Shown in pieces: positions 13,801 through 24,820 of a stretch of 64,000 nt of DNA. The DNA is from Brachycybe producta (taxonomy: Eukaryota > Arthropoda > Diplopoda > Playtdesmida > Andrognathidae). The stretch is taken from the NCBI GenBank assembly GCA_036925085.1, contig JAUPFP010000074.1:696441-760440 (forward strand), given 5' to 3'. Made by a program: the position numbers and the translations under genes. The notes beneath the pieces were generated by a model that made no database searches, was not told the origin of the DNA, and saw only the letters and a list, made by a program, of their open reading frames with translations. Each line of letters starts with the position of its first letter. Position 1 is the stretch's first letter.

Positions 13801-14280
13801 TCGACTTCGAATTCTTCGACTTCTTCGACTACTTCGACTTCGACTTCTTCGACTTCGACTTCGACTTCTTCGACTTCGACTTCTTCGACTTCGACTTCTT
13901 CGACTTCGACTTCTTCGACTTCGACTTCTTCGACTTCGACTTCTTCGACTTCGACTTCTTCGACTTCGACTTCTTCGACTTCGACTTCTTCGACTTCGAC
14001 TTCTTCGACTTCGACTTCTTCGACTTCGACTTCTTCGACTTCGACTTCTTCGACTTCGACTTCGACTTCGACTTCGACTTCGACTTCTTCGACTTCGACT
14101 TCTTCGACTTCGACTTCTTCGACTTCGACTTCTTCGACTTCGACTTCTTCGACTTCGACTTCTTCGACTTCGACTTCTTCGACTTCGACTTCTTCGACTT
14201 CGACTTCTTCGACTTCGACTTCTTCGACTTCGACTTCTTCGACTTCGACTTCGACTTCTTCGACTTCGACTTCTTCGACT
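13801..14280. repeat. S/L run ending domain A
   Basis: Mostly plain 15-bp S/L units with a few extra S words, near 14.06 kb and 14.25 kb. No variant word useful for alignment was seen after about 13.83 kb. It is the transition between the GAATTG family on the left and the TGCGTC-marked family on the right. Confidence 0.8.
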
Positions 14281-15450
14281 TCGACTTCTTCGACTTCTTC
14301 GACTTCTTCGACTTCTTCGACTTCGACTTCGACTTCTTCGACTTCTGCGTCTTCGACTTCTTCGACTTCTGCGTCTTCGACTTCTTCGACTTCGACTTCG
14401 ACTTCGACTTCTTCGACTTCGACTTCGACTTCTTCGACTTCGACTTCTTCGACTTCGACTTCTTCGACTTCGACTTCTTCGACTTCTTCGACTTCTTCGA
14501 CTTCTTCGACTTCTTCGTCTTCTTCGACTTCTTCGACTTCTTCGACTTCTTCGACTTCTTCGACTTCTTCGACTTCTTCGACTTCTTCGACTTCTTCGAC
14601 TTCTTCGACTTCTTCGACTTCTTCGACTTCTTCGACTTCTTCGACTTCTTCGACTTCTTCGACTTCTTCGACTTCTTCGACTTCTTCGACTTCTTCGACT
14701 TCGACTTCTTCGACTTCGACTTCTTCGACTTCGACTTCGACTTCGACTTCGACTTCGACTTCGACTTCGACTTATTCGACTTCGACTTCGACTTATTCGA
14801 CTTCGACTTCGACTTATTCGACTTCGACTTCTACTTCGACTTCGACTTCTACTTCGACTTCTTCGACTTCGACTTCTTCGTCTTCGACTTCGACTTCTTC
14901 GACTTCGACTTCGACTTCGACTTCGACTTCTTCGACTTCGACTTCTTCGACTTCGACTTCTTCGACTTCGACTTCTTCGACTTCGACTTCTTCGACTTCG
15001 ACTTCGACTTCTTCGACTTCGACTTCGACTTCGACTTCGACTTCGACTACGACTTCTTCGACTACGACTTCGACTTCTTCGACTACGACTTCGACTTCTT
15101 CGACTTCGACTTCTTCGACTTCTTCGACTTCGACTTCTTCGACTTCGACTTCTTCGACTTCAACTTCTTCGACTTCGACTTCTTCGACTAAGACTTCTTC
15201 GACTTCGACTTCTTCGACTTCGACTTCGACTTCTTCGACTTCGACTTCGACTTCTTCGACTTCTTCGACTTCGACTTCTTCGACTTCGACTTCTTCGACT
15301 TCTTCGACTTCGACTTCTTCGACTTCGACTTCTTCGACTTCGACTTCTTCGACTTCGACTTCTTCGACTTCGACTTCTTCGACTACGACTTCGACTTCTT
15401 CGACTACGACTTCTTCGACTTCGACTTCTTCGACTACGACTTCTTCGACT
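14280..15450. repeat. Domain B repeat with TGCGTC, TTATTCGAC and TAAGAC markers (first copy)
   Basis: Two TGCGTC words lie at 14,346 and 14,370. They are followed by a long L run at 14.48-14.70 kb with one GTC variant near 14,518, three TTATTCGAC words at 14.77-14.82 kb, two TACTTCGAC variants preceded by S words at about 14.83-14.86 kb, TACGAC words at 15.05-15.09 kb and TAAGAC near 15,190. TAAGAC puts TAA in the Phe/Asp frame and is one of the few things that closes it. The same marker order recurs at 16.08-16.9 and 25.0-25.75 kb. Confidence 0.85.
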
Positions 15451-16070
15451 ACGACTTCTTCGACTTCGACTTCTTCGACTTCGACTTCTTCGACTTCGAC
15501 TTCTTCGACTTCGACTTCGACTTCTTCGACTTCGACTTCGACTTCTTCGACTTCGACTTCGACTTCTTCGACTTCGACTTCTTCGACTTCTTCGACTTCG
15601 ACTTCTTCGACTTCGACTTCGACTTCTTCGACTTCGACTTCGACTTCTTCGACTTCGACTTCTTCGACTTCTTCGACTTCGACTTCGACTTCTTCGACTT
15701 CTGCGTCTTCGACTTCTTCGACTTCTGCGTCTTCGACTTCTTCGACTTCGACTTTGACTTCGACTTCTTCGACTTCGACTTCGACTTCTTCGACTTCGAC
15801 TTCTTCGACTTCGACTTCTTCGACTTCGACTTCTTCGACTTCGACTTCTTCGACTTCGACTTCTTCGACTTCGACTACTTCGACTTCTTCGACTTCTTCG
15901 ACTTCTTCGACTTCTTCGACTTCTTCGACTTCTTCGACTTCTTCGACTTCTTCGACTTCTTCGACTTCTTCGACTTCTTCGACTTCTTCGACTTCTTCGA
16001 CTTCTTCGACTTCTTCGACTTCTTCGACTTCTTCGACTTCTTCGACTTCTTCGACTTCGACTTCTTCGAC
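15450..16070. repeat. Domain B linker with second TGCGTC pair and L run
   Basis: S/L words are followed by a second TGCGTC pair at 15,702 and 15,726, which has the same 24-bp spacing as the pair at 14.35 kb. A TTTGAC word near 15,753, an S/L run and then a run of about 19 L words at 15.88-16.05 kb follow. The repeated pair shows that 14.3-15.7 kb is itself one turn of a tandem repeat of about 1.36 kb. Confidence 0.8.
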
Positions 16071-19000
16071 TTCGACTTCTTCGACTTCGACTTATTCGAC
16101 TTCGACTTCGACTTCGACTTATTCGACTTCGACTTCGACTTATTCGACTTCGACTTCGACTTATTCGACTTCGACTTCTACTTCGACTTCGACTTCTACT
16201 TCGACTTCTTCGTCTTCGACTTCGACTTCTTCGACTTCGACTTCGACTTCGACTTCTTCGACTTCGACTTCTTCGACTTCGACTTCTTCGACTTCGACTT
16301 CGACTTCTTCGACTTCGACTTCGACTTCGACTTCGACTACGACTTCTTCGACTACGACTTCGACTTCTTCGACTACGACTTCGACTTCTTCGACTTCGAC
16401 TTCTTCGACTTCTTCGACTTCGACTTCTTCGACTTCGACTTCTTCGACTTCGACTTCTTCGACTTCGACTTCTTCGACTAAGACTTCTTCGACTTCGACT
16501 TCTTCGACTTCGACTTCGACTTCTTCGACTTCGACTTCGACTTCTTCGACTTCTTCGACTTCGACTTCTTCGACTTCTTCGACTTCGACTTCTTCGACTT
16601 CGACTTCTTCGACTTCGACTTCTTCGACTTCGACTTCTTCGACTTCGACTTCTTCGACTTCTTCGACTTCGACTTCTTCGACTACGACTTCGACTTCTTC
16701 GACTACGACTTCTTCGACTTCGACTTCTTCGACTACGACTTCTTCGACTACGACTTCTTCGACTTCGACTTCTTCGACTTCGACTTCTTCGACTACGACT
16801 TCGACTTCTTCGACTACGACTTCTTCGACTTCGACTTCTTCGACTACGACTTCTTCGACTACGACTTCTTCGACTTCGACTTCTTCGACTTCGACTTCTT
16901 CGACTACGACTTCGACTTCTTCGACTACGACTTCGACTTCGACTTCTTCGACTACGACTTCGACTTCTTCGACTTCGACTTCTTCGACTACGACTTCTTC
17001 GACTACGACTTCTTCGACTACGACTTCTTCGACTTCGACTTCTTCGACTTCGACTTCTTCGACTTCGACTTCTTCGACTACGACTTCTTCGACTTCGACT
17101 TCTTCGACTTCGACTTCTTCGACTTCGACTTCTTCGACTTCTTCGACTTCGACTTCTTCGACTTCGACTTCTTCGACTTCGACTTCTTCGACTTCGACTT
17201 CTTCGACTTCGACTTCTTCGACTTCGACTTCTTCGATTTCGACTTCTTCGACTTCGACTTCTTCGACTTCGACTTCTTCGACTTCGACTTCTTCGACTTC
17301 GACTTCTTCGACTTCGACTTCTTCGACTTCGACTTCTTCGACTTCGACTTCTTCGACTTCGACTTCTTCGACTTCGACTTCTTCGACTTCGACTTCTTCG
17401 ACTTCGACTTCTTCGACTTCGACTTCTTCGACTTCGACTTCTTCGACTTCGACTTCTTCGACTTCGACTTCTTCGACTTCGACTTCTTCGACTTCGACTT
17501 CTTCGACTTCTTCGACTTCTTCGACTTCTTCGACTTCTTCGACTTCTTCGACTTCTTCGACTTCTTCGACTTCTTCGACTTCTTCGACTTCTTCGACTTC
17601 TTCGACTTCTTCGACTTCTTCGACTTCTTCGACTTCTTCGACTTCTTCGACTTCTTCGACTTCTTCCACTTCTTCGACTTCTTCGACTTCTTCGACTTCT
17701 TCGACTTCTTCGAATTCTTCGACTTCTTCGACTTCTTCGACTTCTTCGACTTCGAATTCTTCGACTTCTTCGACTTCGAATTCTTCGACTTCTTCGACTT
17801 CGAATTCTTCGACTTCGAATTCTTCGACTTCTTCGACTTCTTCGACTACGACTTCGACTTCTTCGACTACGACTTCGACTTCTTCGACTACTTAGACTTC
17901 TTCGACTACTTAGACTTCTTCGACTTCGAATTCTTCGACTTCGAATTCTTCGACTTCGACTTCTTCGACTTCGACTTCTTCGACTTCTTCGACTTCTTCG
18001 ACTTCTTCGACTTCTTCGACTTCTTCGACTTCTTCGACTTCTTCGACTTCTTCGACTTCTTCGACTTCTTCGACTTCTTCGACTTCTTCGACTTCTTCGA
18101 CTTCTTCGACTTCTTCGACTTCTTCGACTTCTTCGACTTCTTCGACTTCTTCAACTTCTTCGACTTCTTCGACTTCTTCGACTTCTTCGACTTCTTCGAC
18201 TTCGAATTCTTCGACTTCTTCGACTTCGAATTCTTCGACTTCTTCGACTTCCTCGACTACGACTTCGACTTCTTCGACTACTTAGACTTCTTCGACTACT
18301 TAGACTTCTTCGACTTCGAATTCTTCGACTTCGACTTCTTCGACTACGACTTCTTCGACTACGACTTCTTCGACTACGACTTCTTCGACTACGACTTCTT
18401 CGACTTCGACTTCTTCGACTTCGACTTCTTCGACTTCGACTTCTTCGACTACGACTTCTTCGACTTCGACTTCTTCGACTTCGACTTCTTCGACTTCGAC
18501 TTCTTCGACTTCGACTTCTTCGACTTCGACTTCTTCGACTTCGACTTCTTCGACTTCGACTTCTTCGACTTCTTCGACTTCTTCGACTTCGACTTCTTCG
18601 ACTTCGACTTCTTCGACTTCGACTTCTTCGACTTCGACTTCTTCGACTTCGACTTCTTCGACTTCGACTTCTTCGACTTCGACTTCTTCGACTTCGACTT
18701 CTTCGACTTCGACTTCTTCGACTTCGACTTCTTCGACTTCGACTTCTTCGACTTTGACTTCTTCGACTTCGACTTCTTCGACTTCGACTTCTTCGACTTC
18801 GACTTCTTCGACTTCTTCGACTTCGACTTCTTCGACTTCGACTTCTTCGACTTCGACTTCTTCGACTTCTTCGACTTCTTCGACTTCTTCGACTTCTTCG
18901 ACTTCTTCGACTTCTTCGACTTCTTCGACTTCTTCGACTTCTTCGACTTCTTCGACTTCTTCGACTTCTTCGACTTCTTCGACTTCTTCGACTTCTTCGA

Positions 19001-19280
19001 CTTCTTCGACTTCTTCGACTTCTTCGACTTCTTCGACTTCTTCGACTTCTTCGACTTCTTCGACTTCTTCGACTTCTTCGACTTCTTCGACTTCTTCGAA
19101 TTCTTCGACTTCTTCGACTTCTTCGACTTCTTCGACTTCGAATTCTTCGACTTCTTCGACTTCGAATTCTTCGACTTCTTCGACTTCGAATTCTTCGACT
19201 TCTTCGACTTCTTCGACTACGACTTGGACTTCTTCGACTACGACTTCGACTTCTTCGACTACTTAGACTTCTTCGACTAC
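16070..19280. repeat. Domain B 3.2-kb segment, left copy
   Basis: Ordered markers are TTATTCGAC words at 16.09-16.17 kb, TACGAC words from 16.34 kb, TAAGAC near 16,481, a dense alternation of TACGAC and TTCGAC words at 16.68-17.09 kb, a long S/L run, an L run at 17.50-17.71 kb, GAATTC words, two TACTTAGAC words near 17.89 kb, a second L run, a CTCGAC-TACGAC step near 18,250, four TACGAC words at 18.34-18.40 kb, an S/L run and an L run at 18.87-19.10 kb. The same order is found at 24.95-28.28 kb with length changes in multiples of 3 bp. Confidence 0.85.
18860..19098. repeat. Pure TTCTTCGAC run
   Basis: About 26 L words follow one another without an S word, ending at a GAATTC variant near 19,098. 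Comparable L runs occur at 15.89-16.05, 17.51-17.71, 26.64-26.83, 27.90-28.08, 33.04-33.28, 48.29-48.51 and 52.71-52.94 kb. They tend to sit next to a boundary module, so expansion of L words is tied to particular places in the higher-order repeat. Confidence 0.85.
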
Positions 19281-22280
19281 TTAGACTTCTTCGACTTCGA
19301 ATTCTTCGACTTCGAATTCTTCGACTTCGAATTCTTCGACTTCGAACTCTTCGACTTCTTCGACTTCTTCGACTTCTTCGACTTCTTCGACTTCTTCGAC
19401 TTCTTCGACTTCTTCGACTTCTTCGACTTCTTCGACTTCTTCGACTTCTTCGACTTCTTCGACTTCTTCGACTTCTTCGACTTCGACTTCTTCGACTTCG
19501 ACTTCTTCGACTTCGACTTCTTCGACTTCGACTTCGAACTCTTCGACTTCGACTTCGAATTCTTCGACTTCTTCGACTTCGACTTCTTCGTCTTCGACTT
19601 CGAACTCTTCGACTTCGACTTCGAATTCTTCGACTTCTTCGACTTCGACTTCTTTGACTTCGACTTCTTCGACTTCGACTTCTTCGACTTCGACTTCTTC
19701 GACTTCTTCGACTTCGACTTCTTCTACTTCGACTTCTTCGACTTCGACTTCTTCGACTTCTTCGACTACGACTTCGACTTCTTCGACTACTTAGACTTCT
19801 TCGACTTCTTCGACTACTTAGACTTCTTCGACTTCGAACTCTTCGACTTCGAATTCTTCGACTTCGAACTCTTCGACTTCGAACTCTTCGACTTCTTCGA
19901 CTTCTTCGACTTCTTCGACTTCTTCGACTTCTTCGACTTCTTCGACTTCTTCGACTTCTTCGACTTCTTCGACTTCTTCGACTTCTTCGACTTCGACTTC
20001 TTCGACTTCGACTTCGAACTCTTCGACTTCGACTTCGAACTCTTCGACTTCTTCGACTTCGAATTCTTCGACTTCTTCGACTTCGACTTCTTCGACTACT
20101 TCGACTTCGACTTCGACTTCTTCGACTTCGACTTCTTCGACTTCGACTTCGACTTCTTCGACTTCGACTTCTTCGACTTCGACTTCTTCGACTACTTCGA
20201 CTTCGACTTCGACTTCTTCGACTTCGACTTCTTCGACTTCGACTTCTTCGACTTCGACTTCTTCGACTACTTCGACTTCGACTTCTTCGACTTCGACTTC
20301 GACTTCTTCAACTTCGACTTCGACTTCGACTTCTTCGACTTCGACTTCGACTTCTTCGACTTCGACTTCGACTTCTTCGACTTCGACTTCTTCGACTTCG
20401 ACTTCTTCGACTTCGACTTCTTCGACTTCGACTTCTTCGACTTCGACTTCTTCGACTTCGACTTCTTCGACTTCTTCGACTTCGACTTCTTCGACTTCGA
20501 CTTCTTCGACTTTGACTTCTTCGACTTCGACTTCTTCGACTTCGACTTCTTCGACTTCGACTTCTTCGACTTCGACTTCTTCGACTTCCTCGACTACGAC
20601 TTCGACTTCTTCGACTACTTAGACTTCTTCGACTACTTAGACTTCTTCGACTTCGAATTCTTCGACTTCGAACTCTTCGACTTCGAACTCTTCGACTTCT
20701 AAGACTTCTTCGACTTCTTCGACTTCTTCGACTTCTTCGACTTCTTCGACTTCTTCGACTTCTTCGACTTCTTCGACTTCTTCGACTTCTTCGACTTCTT
20801 CGACTTCGACTTCTTCGACTTCGACTTCTTCGACTTCGACTTCGACTTCTTCGACTTCGAACTCTTCGACTTCGACTTCGAATTCTTCGACTTCTTCGAC
20901 TTCGACTTCTTCGTCTTCGACTTCGACTTCTTCGACTTCGACTTCGACTTCGACTTCTTCGACTTCGACTTCTTCGACTTCGACTTCGACTTCGACTTCT
21001 TCGACTTCGACTTCGACTTCTTCGACTTCGACTTCTTCGACTTCGACTTCTTCGACTTCGACTTCGACTTCTTCGACTTCGACTTCGACTTCGACTTCGA
21101 CTTCGACTTCGACTACGACTTCTTCGACTACGACTTCTTCGACTACGACTTCGACTTCTTCGACTACGACTTCGACTTCTTCGACTTCGACTTCTTCGAC
21201 TTCTTCGACTTCGACTTCTTCGACTTCGACTTCTTCGACTTCGACTTCTTCGACTTCGACTTCTTCGACTTCGACTTCTTCGACTTCGACTTCTTCGACT
21301 TCGACTTCTTCGACTTCGACTTCTTCGACTTCGACTTCTTCGACTTCGACTTCTTCGACTTCGACTTCGACTTCTTCGACTTCGACTTCGACTTCTTCGA
21401 CTTCTTCGACTTCGACTTCTTCGACTTCTTCGACTTCGACTTCTTCGACTTCGACTTCTTCGACTTCGACTTCTTCGACTTCGACTTCTTCGACTTCGAC
21501 TTCTTCGACTTCGACTTCTTCGACTTCGACTTCTTCGACTTCGACTTCTTCGACTTCGACTTCTTCGACTTCGACTTCTTCGACTTCGACTTCTTCGACT
21601 ACGACTTCGACTTCTTCGACTACGACTTCTTCGACTTCGACTTCTTCGACTACGACTTCTTCGACTTCTTCGACTTCTTCGATTTCGAATTCTTCGACTT
21701 CTTCGACTTCTTCGATTTCGAATTCTTCGACTTCTTCGACTTCGAATTCTTCGACTTCTTCGACTTCGAATTTTTCGACTTCTTCAACTTCTTCGACTTC
21801 TTCGACTACGACTTCGACTTCTTCGACTACTTAGACTTCTTCGACTACTTAGACTTCTTCGACTTCGAACTCTTCGACTTCGAATTCTTCGACTTCGAAC
21901 TCTTCGACTTCGAACTCTTCGACTTCTTCGACTTCTTCGACTTCTTCGACTTCTTCGACTTCTTCGACTTCTTCGACTTCTTCGACTTCTTCGACTTCTT
22001 CGACTTCTTCGACTTCTTCGACTTCTTCGACTTCTTCGACTTCTTCGACTTCGACTTCTTCGACTTCGACTTCGACTTCGACTTCTTCGACTTCGACTTC
22101 GAACTCTTCGACTTCGACTTCGAATTCTTCGACTTCTTCGACTTCGAATTCTTCGACTTCGAATTCTTCGACTTCTTCGACTTCGACTTCTTCGACTACT
22201 TCGACTTCGACTTCTTCGACTTCGACTTCTTCGACTTCGACTTCTTCGACTTCGACTTCTTCGACTTCGACTTCTTCGAC
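19280..22280. repeat. Domain C short higher-order repeats with GAACTC words
   Basis: At least four repeats start with two TACTTAGAC words (near 19.26, 19.79, 20.62 and 21.83 kb), then GAACTC and GAATTC words, then an L run. GAACTC replaces the GAATTG of domain A. TACTTCGAC words (20.09, 20.19, 20.27 kb), one TTCAAC (near 20,310) and CTCGAC-TACGAC (near 20,588) follow. Two GATTTCGAATTC words at 21,681 and 21,714 form the first boundary module of the type repeated through the right half of the window. A TAAGAC near 20,700 closes the Phe/Asp frame. Confidence 0.8.
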
Positions 22281-24820
22281 TACTTCGACTTCGACTTCTT
22301 CGACTTCGACTTCGACTTCTTCAACTTCGACTTCGACTTCGACTTCTTCGACTTCGACTTCGACTTCTTCGACTTCGACTTCGACTTCTTCGACTTCGAC
22401 TTCTTCGACTTCGACTTCTTCGACTTCGACTTCTTCGACTTCGACTTCTTCGACTTCGACTTCTTCGACTTCGACTTCTTCGACTTCGACTTCTTCGACT
22501 TCGACTTCTTCGACTTCTTCGACTTCGACTTCGACTTCTTCGACTTCGACTTCTTCGACTTCTTCGACTTCGACTTCTTCGACTTCGACCTCTTCGACTT
22601 CGACTTCTGCGTCTTCGACTTCTTCGACTTCGACTTCTTCGACTTCGACTTCGACTTCTTCGACTTCGACTTCTTCGACTTCGACTTCTTCGACTTCGAC
22701 ATCGACTTCTTCGACTTCGACTTCTTCGACTTCTTCGACTTCTTCGACTTCGACTTCGACTTTGACTTCTTCGACTTTGACTTCTTCGACTTCGACTTTG
22801 ACTTCTTCGACTTCGACTTCGACTTCTTCGACTTCTTCGACTTTGACTTCTTCGACTTCGACTTCTTCGACTTCGACTTCTTCGACTTCGACTTCTTCGA
22901 CTTCTTCGACTACTTAGACTTCTTTGACTACTTAGACTTCTTCGACTTCTTCGACTTCTTCGACTTCTTCGACTTCTTCGACTTCTTCGACTACTTCGAC
23001 TTCGAATTCTTCGACTTCTTCGACTACTTCGACTTCGACTTCTTCGACTACTTCGACTTCGACTTCTTCGACTACTTCGACTTCGACTTCTTCGACTACT
23101 TCGACTTCGACTTCTTCGACTTCGACTTCGACTTCTTCGACTTCGACTTCGACTTCTTCGACTTCGACTTCTTCGACTTCGACTTCGACTTCTTCGACTT
23201 CTTCGACTTCGACTTCGACTTCGACTTCTTCCACTTCGACTTCGACTTCGACTTCTTCGACTACTTCGACTTCGACTTCTTCGACTTCGACTTCGACTTC
23301 TTCGACTTCGACTTCGACTTCTTCGACTTCGACTTCGACTTCTTCGACTTCGACTTCGACTTCTTCGACTTCGACTTCGACTTCTTCGACTTCGACTTCG
23401 ACTTCTTCGACTTCGACTTCTTCGACTTCGACTTCGACTTCTTCGACTTCGACTTCGACTTCTTCGACTTCGACTTCTTCGACTTCGACTTCTTCGACTT
23501 CGACTTCTTCGACTTCTTCGACTTCTTCGACTTCTTCGACTTCTTCGACTTCTTCGACTTCTTCGACTTCTTCGACTTCTTCGACTTCTTCGACTTCTTC
23601 GACTTCTTCGACTTCTTCGACTTCTTCGACTTCTTCGACTTCTTCGACTTCTTCGACCTTCTTCGACTTCTTCGACTTCTTCGACTTCTTCGACTTCTTC
23701 GACTTCGACTTCGACTTCGACTTCGACTTCGACTTCGACTTCTTCGACTTCGACTTATTCGACTTCGACTTCGACTTCGACTTATTCGACTTCGACTTCG
23801 ACTTCGACTTCGACTTCGACTTCTTCGACTTCGACTTCTTCTTCTTCGACTTCTTCGACTTCGAATTCTTCGACTTCTTCGACTACGACTTCGACTTCTT
23901 CGACTACTTAGACTTCTTCGACTACTTCGACTTCTTCGACTTCGAATTCTTCGACTTCTTCGACTACTTCGAATTCTTCGACTTCTTCGACTACTTCGAC
24001 TTCTTCGACTTCTTCGACTTCTTCGACTTCTTCGACTTCTTCGACTTCTTCGACTTCTTCGACTTCTTCGACTTCTTCGACTTCTTCGACTTCGACTTCT
24101 TCGACTTCGACTTCTTCGACTTCTTCGACTTCTTCGACTTCGACTTCGAATTCTTCGACTTCGACTTCGAAATCTTCGACTTCGACTTCGAATTCTTCGA
24201 CTTCTTCGACTTCTTCGACTTCGAACTCTTCGACTTCTTCGACTTCGACTTCTTCGACTACTTCGACTTCGACTTCTTCGACTTCGACTTCGACTTCGAC
24301 TTCTTCGACTTCGACTTCGACTTCTTCGACTTCGACTTCTTCGACTTCGACTTCTTCGACTTCGACTTCTTCGACTTCGACTTCTTCGACTTTGACTTCG
24401 ACTTCTTCGACTTTGACTTCTTCGACTTCGACTTCGACTTCTTCGACTTCGACTTCTTCGACTTCGACTTCTTCGACTTCGAATTATTCGACTTCTTCGA
24501 CTTCGACTTCTTCGACTTCGAATTATTCGACTTCTTCGACTACTTCGACTACTTCGACTTCTTCGACTTCGAATTATTCGACTTCTTCGACTACTTCGAC
24601 TACTTCGACTTCTTCGACTACTTCGACTTCTTCGACTACTTCGACTTCGACTACTTCGACTTCTTCGACTTCGACTTCGACTTCTTCGACTTCGACTTCG
24701 ACTTCTTCGACTACTTCGACTTCGACTACTTCGACTTCGACTACTTCGACTTCGACTTTGACTTCTTCGACTTCTTCGACTTCGACTTCTTCGACTTCGA
24801 CTTCTTCGACTTCGACTTCT
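22280..24820. repeat. Module M, copy 1
   Basis: An ordered set of rare words defines module M: TTCAAC (22,322), CTCTTCGAC after GAC (about 22,590), TGCGTC (22,608), several TTTGAC (22.76-22.85 kb), TACTTCGAC words (22.99-23.10 kb), TTCCAC (about 23,231), an L run with an extra C giving GACCTTC (23,657), TTATTCGAC words (23.76-23.79 kb), a triple-TTC word near 23,838, a TACTTAGAC near 23.91 kb, and TTTGAC plus GAATTATTCGAC words at 24.39-24.58 kb. The same set recurs near 33.56, 39.85 and 53.22 kb, and in damaged form near 59.5 kb. Confidence 0.88.

Noticed and set aside
16161-17669. - strand Glu/Val frame as an acidic coiled-coil protein
   Set aside because: It is the reverse reading of S and L words with a GTG start from one TTCCAC variant. 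There is no heptad pattern beyond the 15-bp DNA period.
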